DNA from: a bacterium
Lineage (GTDB): Bacteria; DRYD01
Direction: 5' to 3'
Assembly: GCA_030549815.1 (NCBI GenBank)
Contig: JAUQQQ010000001.1
Coordinates: forward strand, 154,873 to 199,845
DNA length: 44,973 nt
Made by a program: the position numbers and the translations under genes. The notes below the pieces were generated by a model that ran no database searches, was not told the origin of the DNA, and saw only the letters and a program-made list of their open reading frames with translations. Shown in pieces: positions 26,523-34,968 of the stretch (positions are counted from its first letter, which is position 1; every line of letters begins with the position of its first letter).

Positions 26523-26975
26523 TTACCTACTTTCATTATATAACTTTTCAGATCTTTCTTTAATAGCTTTCAACATAGACTGGACATTTTTCTTGACTTT
26601 AAACCTTATCGTCGGCATAATAAGATTAGCTAACATAGGAATATTAACATCAAAATCAAGATACAAACTAAGCTTAGATTTATCATTGGATAAAGAATTA
26701 ACTTTCCAATATCCCTCGAATTTATCAACATCCCCCTTTATAAGTTTATATTCAACAGACAAATCCTCTGGATTGAAAACCTCCAATTCTTCCCATTTAA
26801 ACATAATACCATCTATGTTAGCTTCCCAATAGGTTTGCTGTTGATTATCCTTTTTATCCAATATTTTTATTACTTTAACATCAGGGATAAATTCCGGGAA
26901 TTTTTCAGTTTGACTTGCAACGTTATATACAACCTCGGCAGGAGCATTAATCTCAATTTCCTCTTTAACCACCAT
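26523..26975 (-). CDS. SRPBCC/START-like (COQ10-type) lipid-binding protein
   Basis: A 150-residue single-domain protein. EEIEINAPAEVVYNVASQTEKFPEFIPDV is the usual first strand and helix of the polyketide cyclase/COQ10 SRPBCC family. FKWEELEVFNPE and a long C-terminal helix follow. Such domains hold a hydrophobic ligand such as a quinone or acyl chain. It lies 6 nt before the acyl-ACP-reductase-like gene, so a role in presenting a lipid to that enzyme is possible (inference). Confidence 0.8.
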   Translation of the reverse strand: MVVKEEIEINAPAEVVYNVASQTEKFPEFIPDVKVIKILDKKDNQQQTYWEANIDGIMFKWEELEVFNPEDLSVEYKLIKGDVDKFEGYWKVNSLSNDKSKLSLYLDFDVNIPMLANLIMPTIRFKVKKNVQSMLKAIKERSEKLYNESR

Positions 26976-26996
26976 ACCTTTCCCACCTACCTATCT

Positions 26997-27626
26997 TTAT
27001 AAAGTATATTTTATATTTTTTCTCTTCAATTCCTTTACAAAATTCTCAAAAAATAAGGTTATATCTGAAATAACTTTCATTTTCACAATATAGTTTTCGG
27101 TGGATCTCTCAATTTCAAATTTACTAAGTTTCATCTGCAAATTGTCAACCAAATTTCTAACAAAAACAATATCATCCTCTTCATTCAAAAATAAAGTAAT
27201 ATCAAAAGATATATATTTCCCTGTAATCTTTGATTCAAAAAATCTAAAAATATTGACAACAAAGAAAACAACCAAAGTTGATACTATTGCGTGATACATC
27301 ATTCCTGTTCCTATAAGTATTCCAATAGCAGAGGCCACCCATAAAGTAGCAGCAGTAGTTAAACCAATTACTTTTAATTCACTCCTCAGTATAACTCCAG
27401 CTCCCAAAAAACCTATACCACTAACTATTTGGGCAGCGACTCTCGAATCATCAGCAGAATTAAAACCTCTGACAGATACGAAAGTAAAAATGGCACTTCC
27501 CAAAACAACTAAACTTACTGTTTTCAACCCTGCAGGCTTATTGTGTATTTCTCTTTCAAACCCTATAATAAACCCACATAAGACGGAAATGAGTATAATA
27601 TAGAAAAAATCTAAAACATCATGCAT
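26997..27626 (-). CDS. MgtC/SapB family membrane protein
   Basis: Membrane protein with about four helices and a cytosolic C-terminal domain. IIGFEREIHNKPAGLKTVSLVVLGSAIFT and GIGFLGAGVILR are the MgtC/SapB signature. The family is linked to magnesium limitation and, in some members, to control of ATP synthase; in most free-living bacteria the role is unknown. I start at the ATG at 27626, which overlaps the tpiA stop by 8 nt; a TTG at 27641 is the alternative. The C-terminal region is ACT-like in size but not clearly recognisable. Confidence 0.85.
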   Translation of the reverse strand: MHDVLDFFYIILISVLCGFIIGFEREIHNKPAGLKTVSLVVLGSAIFTFVSVRGFNSADDSRVAAQIVSGIGFLGAGVILRSELKVIGLTTAATLWVASAIGILIGTGMMYHAIVSTLVVFFVVNIFRFFESKITGKYISFDITLFLNEEDDIVFVRNLVDNLQMKLSKFEIERSTENYIVKMKVISDITLFFENFVKELKRKNIKYTL

Positions 27627-28356
27627 TGATAAAATTATCAATTATTTGTATAAACCCGTCAGGTTTCCAACTTGCAGAGCCAATCAAAGCTCCATTCATA
27701 GTTGTCTCTTGTTTTATTTTTTTAACAAACTCCTTATCAACACTACCACCATAAAGCAAAGTAAGATTATCTATATTAAAGTTGTCTTTAAAAATTTTTC
27801 TTATGAAATTTTCTGCATCAATAAGATCGGGTATTTCTATCGGCACTCCCGTACCTATGGCCCATACTGGTTCGTAAGCCACGATTAACAAATCAAACCT
27901 CTCAAAATCTTTCAAACCATTAACTATTTGATTAAATAAAACTTCCTTAGTTTTTCCTTCTTTTCTCTCCTCTAATTTTTCTCCAATACAAAAAATTATT
28001 TCCATAGAATTTTCTTGCAAGCTAAGGATCTTTTTATTTATAATATCATCATTTTCGCCAAATATGTGCCTTCTTTCTGAGTGCCCAACTATACACCCTT
28101 TGCAATTAACAGATTTTAGCATTGAAACAGTAACTTCTCCCGTAAAAGCCCCCTGCTTAACATGAGAAACATTCTGAGCAAAAACATCTACAATTCCATA
28201 TGAACTCAGATAATGAACATAAACATAAGGTACAGCAGCAATTATTCTAACTTCATTTCTAACTTCATTATATTTACTACCTATACTTTCAAACCAAATT
28301 TTGGCCTCTTCAAAAGTAAAATTAGCTTTCCAATTTGAAGCTAAAATGTACTTCAT
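27619..28356 (-). CDS. tpiA: Triose-phosphate isomerase
   Basis: Interconverts dihydroxyacetone phosphate and glyceraldehyde 3-phosphate in glycolysis and gluconeogenesis. SNWKANF (substrate Lys), VGHSERRHIFGE (catalytic His) and VAYEPVWAIGTG (catalytic Glu) are all intact, and LLYGGSVDKEF near the end binds phosphate. Length is 245 residues, normal. Its start overlaps the stop of the oxidoreductase gene by one base (TAATG). No gapdh or pgk lies next to it, unlike many genomes. Confidence 0.97.
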   Translation of the reverse strand: MKYILASNWKANFTFEEAKIWFESIGSKYNEVRNEVRIIAAVPYVYVHYLSSYGIVDVFAQNVSHVKQGAFTGEVTVSMLKSVNCKGCIVGHSERRHIFGENDDIINKKILSLQENSMEIIFCIGEKLEERKEGKTKEVLFNQIVNGLKDFERFDLLIVAYEPVWAIGTGVPIEIPDLIDAENFIRKIFKDNFNIDNLTLLYGGSVDKEFVKKIKQETTMNGALIGSASWKPDGFIQIIDNFINA

Positions 28357-29195
28357 TATGAATAATTTTTTAATAATTTCTTTATTTTTTCTTTTTGGTA
28401 TAACTCTGATTTAAGAGGAACAATATCCTTAAGAAGGTAACTTTCAAAAGAAGGTTTTTCAACTTTATAAAAAACTCCTACATAATATTCGTAGGAAGTA
28501 GAATTGTAAACAGCTTTAGCCAAATCAGTTAAATACTGTTCATTCAACTGTTTAATTTTATTTCTAAAAGTTTTCACATCTTCGCTTCTGTAATAAGTTA
28601 TACAAGGCGAAAGAATGTTAACAAAAGAAAATCCTTTATGATTAATAGCTTCTTTTATTACTTGGAATGTATGGTTTATATCGAGAGCGAAGGTTTGAGC
28701 AACAAAAGTAGCCCCCGATATAAGAGCCAAACTAATTGGATTAACAGGCTCATCCAAATTACCATAAGGAGTAGTAGATGTTACAAGATTGTGTGGAGAA
28801 GTTGGAGAAACCTGCCCTTTAGTTAATCCATAAACAAAGTTATCAAACATGATTACTGTTAAATCGATATTTTTTCTTGCAGTGTGTATAAAATTTGTTC
28901 CACCAATAGATAAGAGATCTCCGTCTCCACTAACAACAACAACATTCATCTTAGGATTCGCCAATTTAAACCCAAGAGCAACAGGTAACGGCCTTCCATG
29001 CAAAGTATGTATTGTATACAAATCTACATAACTTGTTATTCTGCCGGTACAGCCAATACCCCCAACAAGCACAAGATTAGTTTCATCAAATCCAAGATCT
29101 AAGAATGTCTTATATATTGCCTGTAAATCTGCAAAATATGTGCATCCGGGGCACCATTGCGGCTTTATCTCTGTCTGCAATCCTTTTATACTCAC
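28356..29195 (-). CDS. 2-oxoacid:ferredoxin oxidoreductase, beta (thiamine-diphosphate) subunit
   Basis: Catalytic TPP- and Fe-S-binding half of an enzyme that oxidises a 2-oxoacid to acyl-CoA with ferredoxin, or runs in reverse for CO2 fixation. WCPGCTYF, GGIGCTGRI and LSPCITY supply the four cluster cysteines; HGRPLPVALGFKLA and VSGDGDLLSIGGTNFIHTAR with DN are the TPP motif. The GTG at 29195 is preferred because AAGGAGGGG lies just upstream; the ATG at 29228 has nothing comparable. It is closest to the KorB type, but 2-oxoglutarate specificity is not proven. The alpha subunit gene, normally adjacent, is missing here. Confidence 0.9.
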   Translation of the reverse strand: MSIKGLQTEIKPQWCPGCTYFADLQAIYKTFLDLGFDETNLVLVGGIGCTGRITSYVDLYTIHTLHGRPLPVALGFKLANPKMNVVVVSGDGDLLSIGGTNFIHTARKNIDLTVIMFDNFVYGLTKGQVSPTSPHNLVTSTTPYGNLDEPVNPISLALISGATFVAQTFALDINHTFQVIKEAINHKGFSFVNILSPCITYYRSEDVKTFRNKIKQLNEQYLTDLAKAVYNSTSYEYYVGVFYKVEKPSFESYLLKDIVPLKSELYQKEKIKKLLKNYS

Positions 29196-29208
29196 CCAAA
29201 ACCCCTCC

Positions 29209-30201
29209 TTACATAAATTTAAACACAAAAAAGAATAATCCTACCAAAATAAACACAAAATTTAAAAGATTAAATCTTAAAAGTATGTTTTTTTCATCAT
29301 ATCCCAAAAGTTCAAAATGATGATGAAGAGGAGTTATCGTAAACAATCTTCTACCCTTTGTTATCTTAAAATACAGAACTTGTAATATCACGGATAAAGT
29401 AACAAGAAAATAAATATACCCGAAAAAGAATAAATATACTTCAGTTTTAGAAATAATAGAAAAATAGACAAAAAGAGATCCAATAGCCATCGATCCACTA
29501 TCTCCCATAAAAACAGATGCCTTCGGAAAGTTAAAAAACAAAAACACCACCAAAAATCCAATAATAGCAACAATAAAAATAACCACGTTATATAATCCCA
29601 TTAAACTAAAAACAACAATATAAGCCAAAAAAGTAAAAATAGAAAGAGAAGCCAACAATCCATCCAAGCCATCAGTTAGGTTAGTAGCATTACTAACACC
29701 AGATATTAAAAAAAACAAAAATAAAAAATAAAAATAACCTAAATCCAATACATTCCTATTAAACACCAATGAAGAAAAGTTTAAATTCATTGAATTAAAA
29801 TAGTTATTATTGTAAACCATTGAGAAAAAAAATAAAGCGGTAATCACTAATTGCCAAAACAATTTCTCTCGAGCCTTTAAACCCAAATTTCTCTTATTTA
29901 TTATTTTCATTAAATCATCATAAAACCCAATAAGAAAACATCCTAAAAATATAATGATAAATCCCACATAGATTGGTAAAGGTTGAATAAAAAAGAGAAT
30001 AATAGAAAAAATGAGGATAAATATTGAAAATATTATTCCTCCAGCCGTAGGAGTTCCCTCTTTTACTTTGTGATGCTTAGGAGCATCTTCCCTAACATAC
30101 TGCTTTATTTTACTTCCCAAAAATCTAATAAAAAACCTATAAGAGATGAAAGAAAGCGTCCAAAGAACAATAATAACAAAAATCGTAAAATACCAACTCA
30201 A
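29209..30201 (-). CDS. mraY: Phospho-N-acetylmuramoyl-pentapeptide transferase
   Basis: Membrane enzyme making lipid I for peptidoglycan synthesis. KEGTPTAGGIIF, IGFYDDLMKI, NLTDGLDGLLA, FMGDSGSMAIG and ITPLHHHFELLGYDE are the MraY signatures, with all the catalytic aspartates. It has about ten hydrophobic segments. At 330 residues it is of normal size. It is separate from the usual mur gene cluster, lying between a sensor protein (4-nt overlap) and an oxidoreductase subunit (13-nt gap). Confidence 0.96.
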   Translation of the reverse strand: MSWYFTIFVIIVLWTLSFISYRFFIRFLGSKIKQYVREDAPKHHKVKEGTPTAGGIIFSIFILIFSIILFFIQPLPIYVGFIIIFLGCFLIGFYDDLMKIINKRNLGLKAREKLFWQLVITALFFFSMVYNNNYFNSMNLNFSSLVFNRNVLDLGYFYFLFLFFLISGVSNATNLTDGLDGLLASLSIFTFLAYIVVFSLMGLYNVVIFIVAIIGFLVVFLFFNFPKASVFMGDSGSMAIGSLFVYFSIISKTEVYLFFFGYIYFLVTLSVILQVLYFKITKGRRLFTITPLHHHFELLGYDEKNILLRFNLLNFVFILVGLFFFVFKFM

Positions 30202-31967
30202 GCCTTAACCACCTCCAAAATAACTCTTCTTTGCTGAATATTATTTGATAACTTTTCAATAGATAATTCCACCAACTGAGAAATCTCAAGATTTTTATAA
30301 GGATAAACCGAACATAATAAATAACTTTCGCCACTAAAACCCAATAAATTTAACTTACTATCAATCATATTTTTTATTCTATTACAAACAACTTCAACCT
30401 TATCTTTATCCACTTTAGTAAGAACAACAACAATAACTCCATTGCCAATAAAAGATACCATATCTGTTTCCCGAACAACACTTTTTATTGTTATATTTAT
30501 TTCTCTGATAAATTTAACATCATTATCGTTTAAATCGTTTATGTTTTTTCCAAAAATTTGGGAAAATGAGATAAAAAGAAGCCCAAAGCTTTCGTTATAT
30601 CTCTTAGAAGAGAAACTCAAATTATTAATAAACTCCCAGATAAAATCGGCACTATAACAAAACAACCGATCATCCCATATCACCCTATTTATGGATTTAC
30701 TGTAAAAAATAGATGAAAATAGCATTATACCAACAATATTGGAAAGATAAACCAAAATGTCTTCCTTAACCGGTTTATATTTTTCTTCATCAAGATATGA
30801 TATATAAATCATCCCCATTCTTGATTTAGCAATGTTCAAAGGTATCGAAACAGCAATTACTTCTTTTGGATAAAAAGGTCTTATTAGACTATCATTTTCT
30901 TTAGATGCAACCACAATTTTGCCCTCGATAAAAGTTAATCTATACAATTCCTCCATCTCTATTTTTTTGTAATTATAATAGAATTCAGAATTTTCACCTG
31001 AAACTAAGAAAACATCTAAATTTCCTTCCATTTCATTCTTAATAAATATAACCAAAGTGTCATAGTAAACAAACTTTGAAACCACTTCTATTATATCTTC
31101 AGATATTTTGTACAAACTTTGAAAATCGTCTATATTTTCAGCAAGAAAGTTGAGAAGATCTTTTAATAAATTTAATTCATTTTTCAACTCATCCATATCT
31201 AACATAATGTTCTTAATATTATTAGATAATTCTTGAATAGATTTATCTTTAAGAATAAGTTCATTATTGAGAGCTTTTAGCTGAGTATAAGTTTCATCTT
31301 TTCTCATTTGAAATTCCTTTATAACTTTCTCCATCTCAATATTAAAAGCTATTCTTTCCTGTTCTATTTCATTCTTTAAAAATTCAATTTGTTTTTCATA
31401 ATCAATGATTTTATTTTCAAGTTCATTTATATTTGAAACGAGTAATTCATTCTGTTCTCGATAATTTTCTAACTGATATTTTAAATTATCTAAAATTCTA
31501 TTAAACATCAGAAAAATAGCAATAATAAGAATGGATATCATGATATTAGCAATAAGTAGAGAAACAACACTTTGGAAAACAGGGTCAGAAAATAAAGCAA
31601 ATATACTTAACAAACCAATAACAGTTCCTATAAAACTAACAAAAGTTAATATATATCTTAAATGACTACTTAAAAATTGGATACCACTAACAGTAGGAAT
31701 AACAAAAGACAGAAGTATTCCAAAAGGGTTCTTAGAAACATACAAGAAAAAAGCACCTAAAATTATATCTATAATACCACTAATTAATACCAAATTACTG
31801 CTTTTCTTAAAAAAAACAAAAAAAATATTCCATAAAAATGTTATTCCAATTAATAAAAAAGGATAGAAATCAAATTGAGAACTAGGAAAAATATAGAACT
31901 GAGAAATAAGAACAATTAAAACACTTATTATTCTTAAGGAATTGTTAATAAAAACATAGTTATTCAT
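30198..31967 (-). CDS. Membrane sensor with coiled coil, GAF-like domain and degenerate GGDEF domain
   Basis: The 589-residue protein has about six membrane helices (residues 5-160), then a long coiled coil (about 160-275), a GAF-like region (about 280-425, with VSIPLNIAKSRMGMIYIS) and a C-terminal fold resembling a diguanylate cyclase. The GGDEF core is degraded: where R-tD-v-ryGGDEF is expected, the sequence reads RETDMVSFIGNGVIVVVL. Catalysis is therefore unlikely, and the domain may only sense or bind. There is no HisKA or HATPase domain. It overlaps mraY by 4 nt and pnp by 8 nt. Confidence 0.75.
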   Translation of the reverse strand: MNNYVFINNSLRIISVLIVLISQFYIFPSSQFDFYPFLLIGITFLWNIFFVFFKKSSNLVLISGIIDIILGAFFLYVSKNPFGILLSFVIPTVSGIQFLSSHLRYILTFVSFIGTVIGLLSIFALFSDPVFQSVVSLLIANIMISILIIAIFLMFNRILDNLKYQLENYREQNELLVSNINELENKIIDYEKQIEFLKNEIEQERIAFNIEMEKVIKEFQMRKDETYTQLKALNNELILKDKSIQELSNNIKNIMLDMDELKNELNLLKDLLNFLAENIDDFQSLYKISEDIIEVVSKFVYYDTLVIFIKNEMEGNLDVFLVSGENSEFYYNYKKIEMEELYRLTFIEGKIVVASKENDSLIRPFYPKEVIAVSIPLNIAKSRMGMIYISYLDEEKYKPVKEDILVYLSNIVGIMLFSSIFYSKSINRVIWDDRLFCYSADFIWEFINNLSFSSKRYNESFGLLFISFSQIFGKNINDLNDNDVKFIREINITIKSVVRETDMVSFIGNGVIVVVLTKVDKDKVEVVCNRIKNMIDSKLNLLGFSGESYLLCSVYPYKNLEISQLVELSIEKLSNNIQQRRVILEVVKA

Positions 31968-32796
31968 CTACAGTCTCAAGCGCAAATAGTATTAATTTTT
32001 CAACAATTTCTGATGCATGTTTGGTATTTTCCAAAACTTCTTCGTGAGTTACGCCATGTTCAACAACTTCAGAAACTACATCAGTTATAACAGAGAATCC
32101 AATAACCTTCATTCCACAATGTCGTGCAACAATAACTTCAGGTACAGTAGACATACCAACAGCATCCACACCTATTATTTTAAGCATATTAAGTTCAGCA
32201 GGTGATTCATAATTTGGTCCGGGAACCATACAATAAACGCCTTCTTTAACGCTATCATTACTTCCCAATTTTTCCTTAACTTTCATAATCCATTTTTTAT
32301 CGTAAGCTCCTTGCATACTTATAAATCGTGGTCCAAAAATATCCAGATTAGGTCCCCTCAAAGGGTTTTCCGGCATAAAAAAAGCAATGTGATCAGTAAT
32401 AATCATTACATCCCCTACCTTAAAGTTTGGATTTATTCCCCCAGAAGCATTAGTAACAATTAAGTTATTAATGGAAAGAAGAGAAAAAACTCTTATAGGG
32501 AAAACCACCCTGTACATAGGGTAACCTTCGTAGTAATGAAATCTACCTTGCATGAACAAAACCTTGTGATTATTAAACTTAGCTAAAACAAATCTTCCCT
32601 TGTGTCCTTCAACTGTAGTTTGTAAAAAATTCGGTATTTCAGAATAATTAATAATCTTCAATGTTTCAAATTTTTCTGCTATTTCATTTAGTCCAGACCC
32701 CAAAATTATAGCAACCTTTATATTTTCAAAATCATGTTGCTTCAAATAATTAGATGTTTCATTTAACATTTTCATATATTCGTCCTTATTAAACAT
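31960..32796 (-). CDS. Purine nucleoside phosphorylase (trimeric type)
   Basis: Phosphorolysis of purine nucleosides in salvage. LGSGLNEIAEKF, TVEGHKGRFV, MQGRFHYYEGYPMYRVVFP, TNASGGINPNF and GPNYESPAELNMLKIIGVDAVGMSTVPE are PNP family II motifs. The base-binding Glu (in NYES) is kept, but the residue expected to be Asn (as Asn243 of the human enzyme) reads Asp in VITDVVSE. In the methylthioadenosine phosphorylase branch this Asp favours 6-amino purines, so adenosine-type substrates are possible (inference). It is 278 residues, normal length. It starts 27 nt after the ROK gene. Confidence 0.92.
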   Translation of the reverse strand: MFNKDEYMKMLNETSNYLKQHDFENIKVAIILGSGLNEIAEKFETLKIINYSEIPNFLQTTVEGHKGRFVLAKFNNHKVLFMQGRFHYYEGYPMYRVVFPIRVFSLLSINNLIVTNASGGINPNFKVGDVMIITDHIAFFMPENPLRGPNLDIFGPRFISMQGAYDKKWIMKVKEKLGSNDSVKEGVYCMVPGPNYESPAELNMLKIIGVDAVGMSTVPEVIVARHCGMKVIGFSVITDVVSEVVEHGVTHEEVLENTKHASEIVEKLILFALETVDE

Positions 32797-32823
32797 AGGT
32801 TACCTCCACAAAGAGTTTTGAAT

Positions 32824-33753
32824 TTACAAGAATTCATCAGCAAAAACACTACCAACCAAATTATAAATATTCAACCCTGTGTTGTTAGATAAATCATCAT
32901 CCAGTAAAACTATCCTTTTCCTATCGAAATTTTTTATTAAATTTATTTTTTTGATAACTTTTCTAATAAGTTGCTTTTCAAATAAATTAGATGAAAAAAC
33001 AATCTTACCTGCTAAAAAAATTAAATCGGGATCAAAAAAATAGATAATATTGTTTAAAAGAATAGATAAATAATCAGAAAATCTGGAAAATAGTTTTTTT
33101 ACCTTATGTTGCGGCTCATTTTTTATTATAGAAAGTAAATTAGAGTAATTTGTATTATTTTTAGAATTATAATAAATGGTAAGAGCTTTAGCGGACGCAA
33201 AAGTTTCAATACATCCCCAATTACCACATCCACAGATATAAGATTTTTTATATATTTTAGTATGTCCTGGTTCCATAGCACTAAAATTAGCTCCAATTAA
33301 TAATTTATTATTTAAAATCGCACCTCCACCAATACCAGTCCCTATCGCAATGTAAACAATATTTTTATTCTGTAATCTTAATATTTTATAAACCCCAACA
33401 GCACCAGCATTACAATCGTTACTAACTAAAATTTTCTTAATCCTAACTCCCCTTCTCCTACCCTCTTCATACAAAGAAGAAAAATCAATATTCTTCCAGT
33501 AATCCAAATTGGGACAATCAATACAGTACAATCTATAAGGGTCTACCACACCCGGTAAAGCAAAACACAACTTTTCAATCTCATTTATTTCTTTTATAGC
33601 AAAAAATAAAAAATCCCAAAAATCATTCACTTTATATTCTTTATTTATATCCAAAGAAGAAATAGGTAATACGTTAAAATTTTCATCAACTAAAGTAACA
33701 TCTATGTGACTTCCACCAACATCAACAGCTACATATTTATTACTAATTTCAAT
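32824..33753 (-). CDS. ROK family sugar kinase, probable AUU start codon
   Basis: The ROK domains read in order: phosphate-1 motif YVAVDVGGSHIDVTLVD, CIDCPN, VSNDCNAGAVGVY with the catalytic Asp (SNDCN), YIAIGTGIGGGAIL, EPGHTKI, and the zinc motif CGCGNWGCIETFAS. This fits glucokinase-like ROK enzymes that phosphorylate a hexose or N-acetylhexosamine. The in-frame TTG at 33654 would cut off the whole phosphate-1 motif. Between it and the upstream stop codon (TAG at 33780) there is no ATG, GTG or TTG. The most likely start is ATT at 33753, six bases after AAAGG, or ATT at 33747. This start overlaps the response regulator's 3' end by 25 nt. Confidence 0.85.
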   Translation of the reverse strand: MEISNKYVAVDVGGSHIDVTLVDENFNVLPISSLDINKEYKVNDFWDFLFFAIKEINEIEKLCFALPGVVDPYRLYCIDCPNLDYWKNIDFSSLYEEGRRRGVRIKKILVSNDCNAGAVGVYKILRLQNKNIVYIAIGTGIGGGAILNNKLLIGANFSAMEPGHTKIYKKSYICGCGNWGCIETFASAKALTIYYNSKNNTNYSNLLSIIKNEPQHKVKKLFSRFSDYLSILLNNIIYFFDPDLIFLAGKIVFSSNLFEKQLIRKVIKKINLIKNFDRKRIVLLDDDLSNNTGLNIYNLVGSVFADEFL

Positions 33754-34412
33754 TTTCCCCCTTTTATTGTCAATATCCTAATATTACCAATTTTCGATAA
33801 TTTTTTTCTAAGGTGATAAACAACAGAAGGTAAATCAGATGAAGACAAATCCATCCTATCCTTTATAAAATCAACATCAACTATTTTATTAACGTTTTCA
33901 AGAAGTATTTCAAAGATCTTTGATTCACGATAGCTTAAATTTTCAACTAAATGATAAAATCCATCTTTATAAAGAAGAACATTTCCAGTAAGTTTATCAA
34001 AGTAGTAGTCAGAAAATACATGGATATAATCCTTAGACCCTTTTGAAATTCTCTTAACCCAATTATTAATCTTTGCAGTTAACTCATTAACATTAAATGG
34101 TTTTACAATATAATCGTCAGCACCTAATTCGAATGCTATTAACTTTTCGATATCACTGTCGATTGCAGTAAGATAGATGGCCACACCTTCAGGATAAAAC
34201 TCTTTGTACTCTTTATATAAATCTGTGCCCCTCCCATCAGGAAGGTTTATATCAAGAACAACGATATCGGGTTTATTCTTATACATTAAAGTTTTGGCTT
34301 CAGAAATCGAGTGTGCCTCAAAGATATTAACACCCTTTACCTTATTCCTAATTATTTCGGCTATACTTTTGGCTAATTCAATTTCATCCTCAACTACTAG
34401 TATTCCTACCAT
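33729..34412 (-). CDS. OmpR/PhoB-type response regulator
   Basis: The receiver domain (residues 1-120) keeps the acidic pocket VVEDE, the phosphoacceptor Asp54 in VVLDINLPDGRG, the Thr of YLTA and the Lys of YIVKPF. A C-terminal winged-helix DNA-binding domain follows, with ENLSYRESKIFEILLEN and SVVYHLRKKLSKIG. It is the natural partner of the 1185-residue histidine kinase two genes upstream. Its stop overlaps the beginning of the ROK kinase gene. Confidence 0.93.
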   Translation of the reverse strand: MVGILVVEDEIELAKSIAEIIRNKVKGVNIFEAHSISEAKTLMYKNKPDIVVLDINLPDGRGTDLYKEYKEFYPEGVAIYLTAIDSDIEKLIAFELGADDYIVKPFNVNELTAKINNWVKRISKGSKDYIHVFSDYYFDKLTGNVLLYKDGFYHLVENLSYRESKIFEILLENVNKIVDVDFIKDRMDLSSSDLPSVVYHLRKKLSKIGNIRILTIKGGKLKLVINM

Positions 34413-34968
34413 ATATATTCTTTATCTTTGATAAAACATAATCTTGAAACTCATAAATACTCGAAAAATATTGTATTTTAGCTAAAGAATTAGTAGATAA
34501 AAAATTATAAATAATTTCATCAATCTTCTCTTGCTCAAAAATCGAAGCAAGAGCAAAAATAAATTTTCGCATGTTGATAAAAGAAGAAAAAGTCGAATTT
34601 TCTCTCAAAAATTCTTTATAATTAAAGGATGTAAGATCCAATCTAAAAAACAAGAACTCATCTTTAAAGATAACAAAATCCAAGAAAATTTCTTCCCTTA
34701 TATTAAAATTCTTTTCTTTCCTATCATCCAATACACCTAAACTTATCACTTTTTTAAACATTTTTGATATTCTTGGTGAGTCATCTCTAACTTCTTCGAT
34801 ATCTTTTATATATCCTAAAGACAAGTAGACAACCTCTTTCAAATCAAAAACATATTCCTTAGGTATAAATTCATTTATATCATCTTTTGTTTCGAAGAAG
34901 GAAACAGTAAAATATATTTTTCCTTCACTTATCGATATATTTTTAACCCTTAGCGGTATATAGTTCAT
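34390..34968 (-). CDS. Unknown protein inserted between histidine kinase and response regulator
   Basis: A 192-residue protein with a beta-rich first half (VKNISISEGKIYFTVSFFET) and a helical second half. It has no motif I recognise. Overlaps of 4 nt with the kinase gene and 23 nt with the response-regulator gene make co-translation with the two-component pair certain in practice. An accessory or antagonist role in that pair is a reasonable guess. Confidence 0.72.
   Translation of the reverse strand: MNYIPLRVKNISISEGKIYFTVSFFETKDDINEFIPKEYVFDLKEVVYLSLGYIKDIEEVRDDSPRISKMFKKVISLGVLDDRKEKNFNIREEIFLDFVIFKDEFLFFRLDLTSFNYKEFLRENSTFSSFINMRKFIFALASIFEQEKIDEIIYNFLSTNSLAKIQYFSSIYEFQDYVLSKIKNIYGRNTSS

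Noticed and set aside
33654-33780. ROK kinase as an N-terminally truncated pseudogene
   Set aside because: The phosphate-1 motif is intact in frame upstream; only a standard start codon is missing, and ATT codons follow a ribosome binding site.
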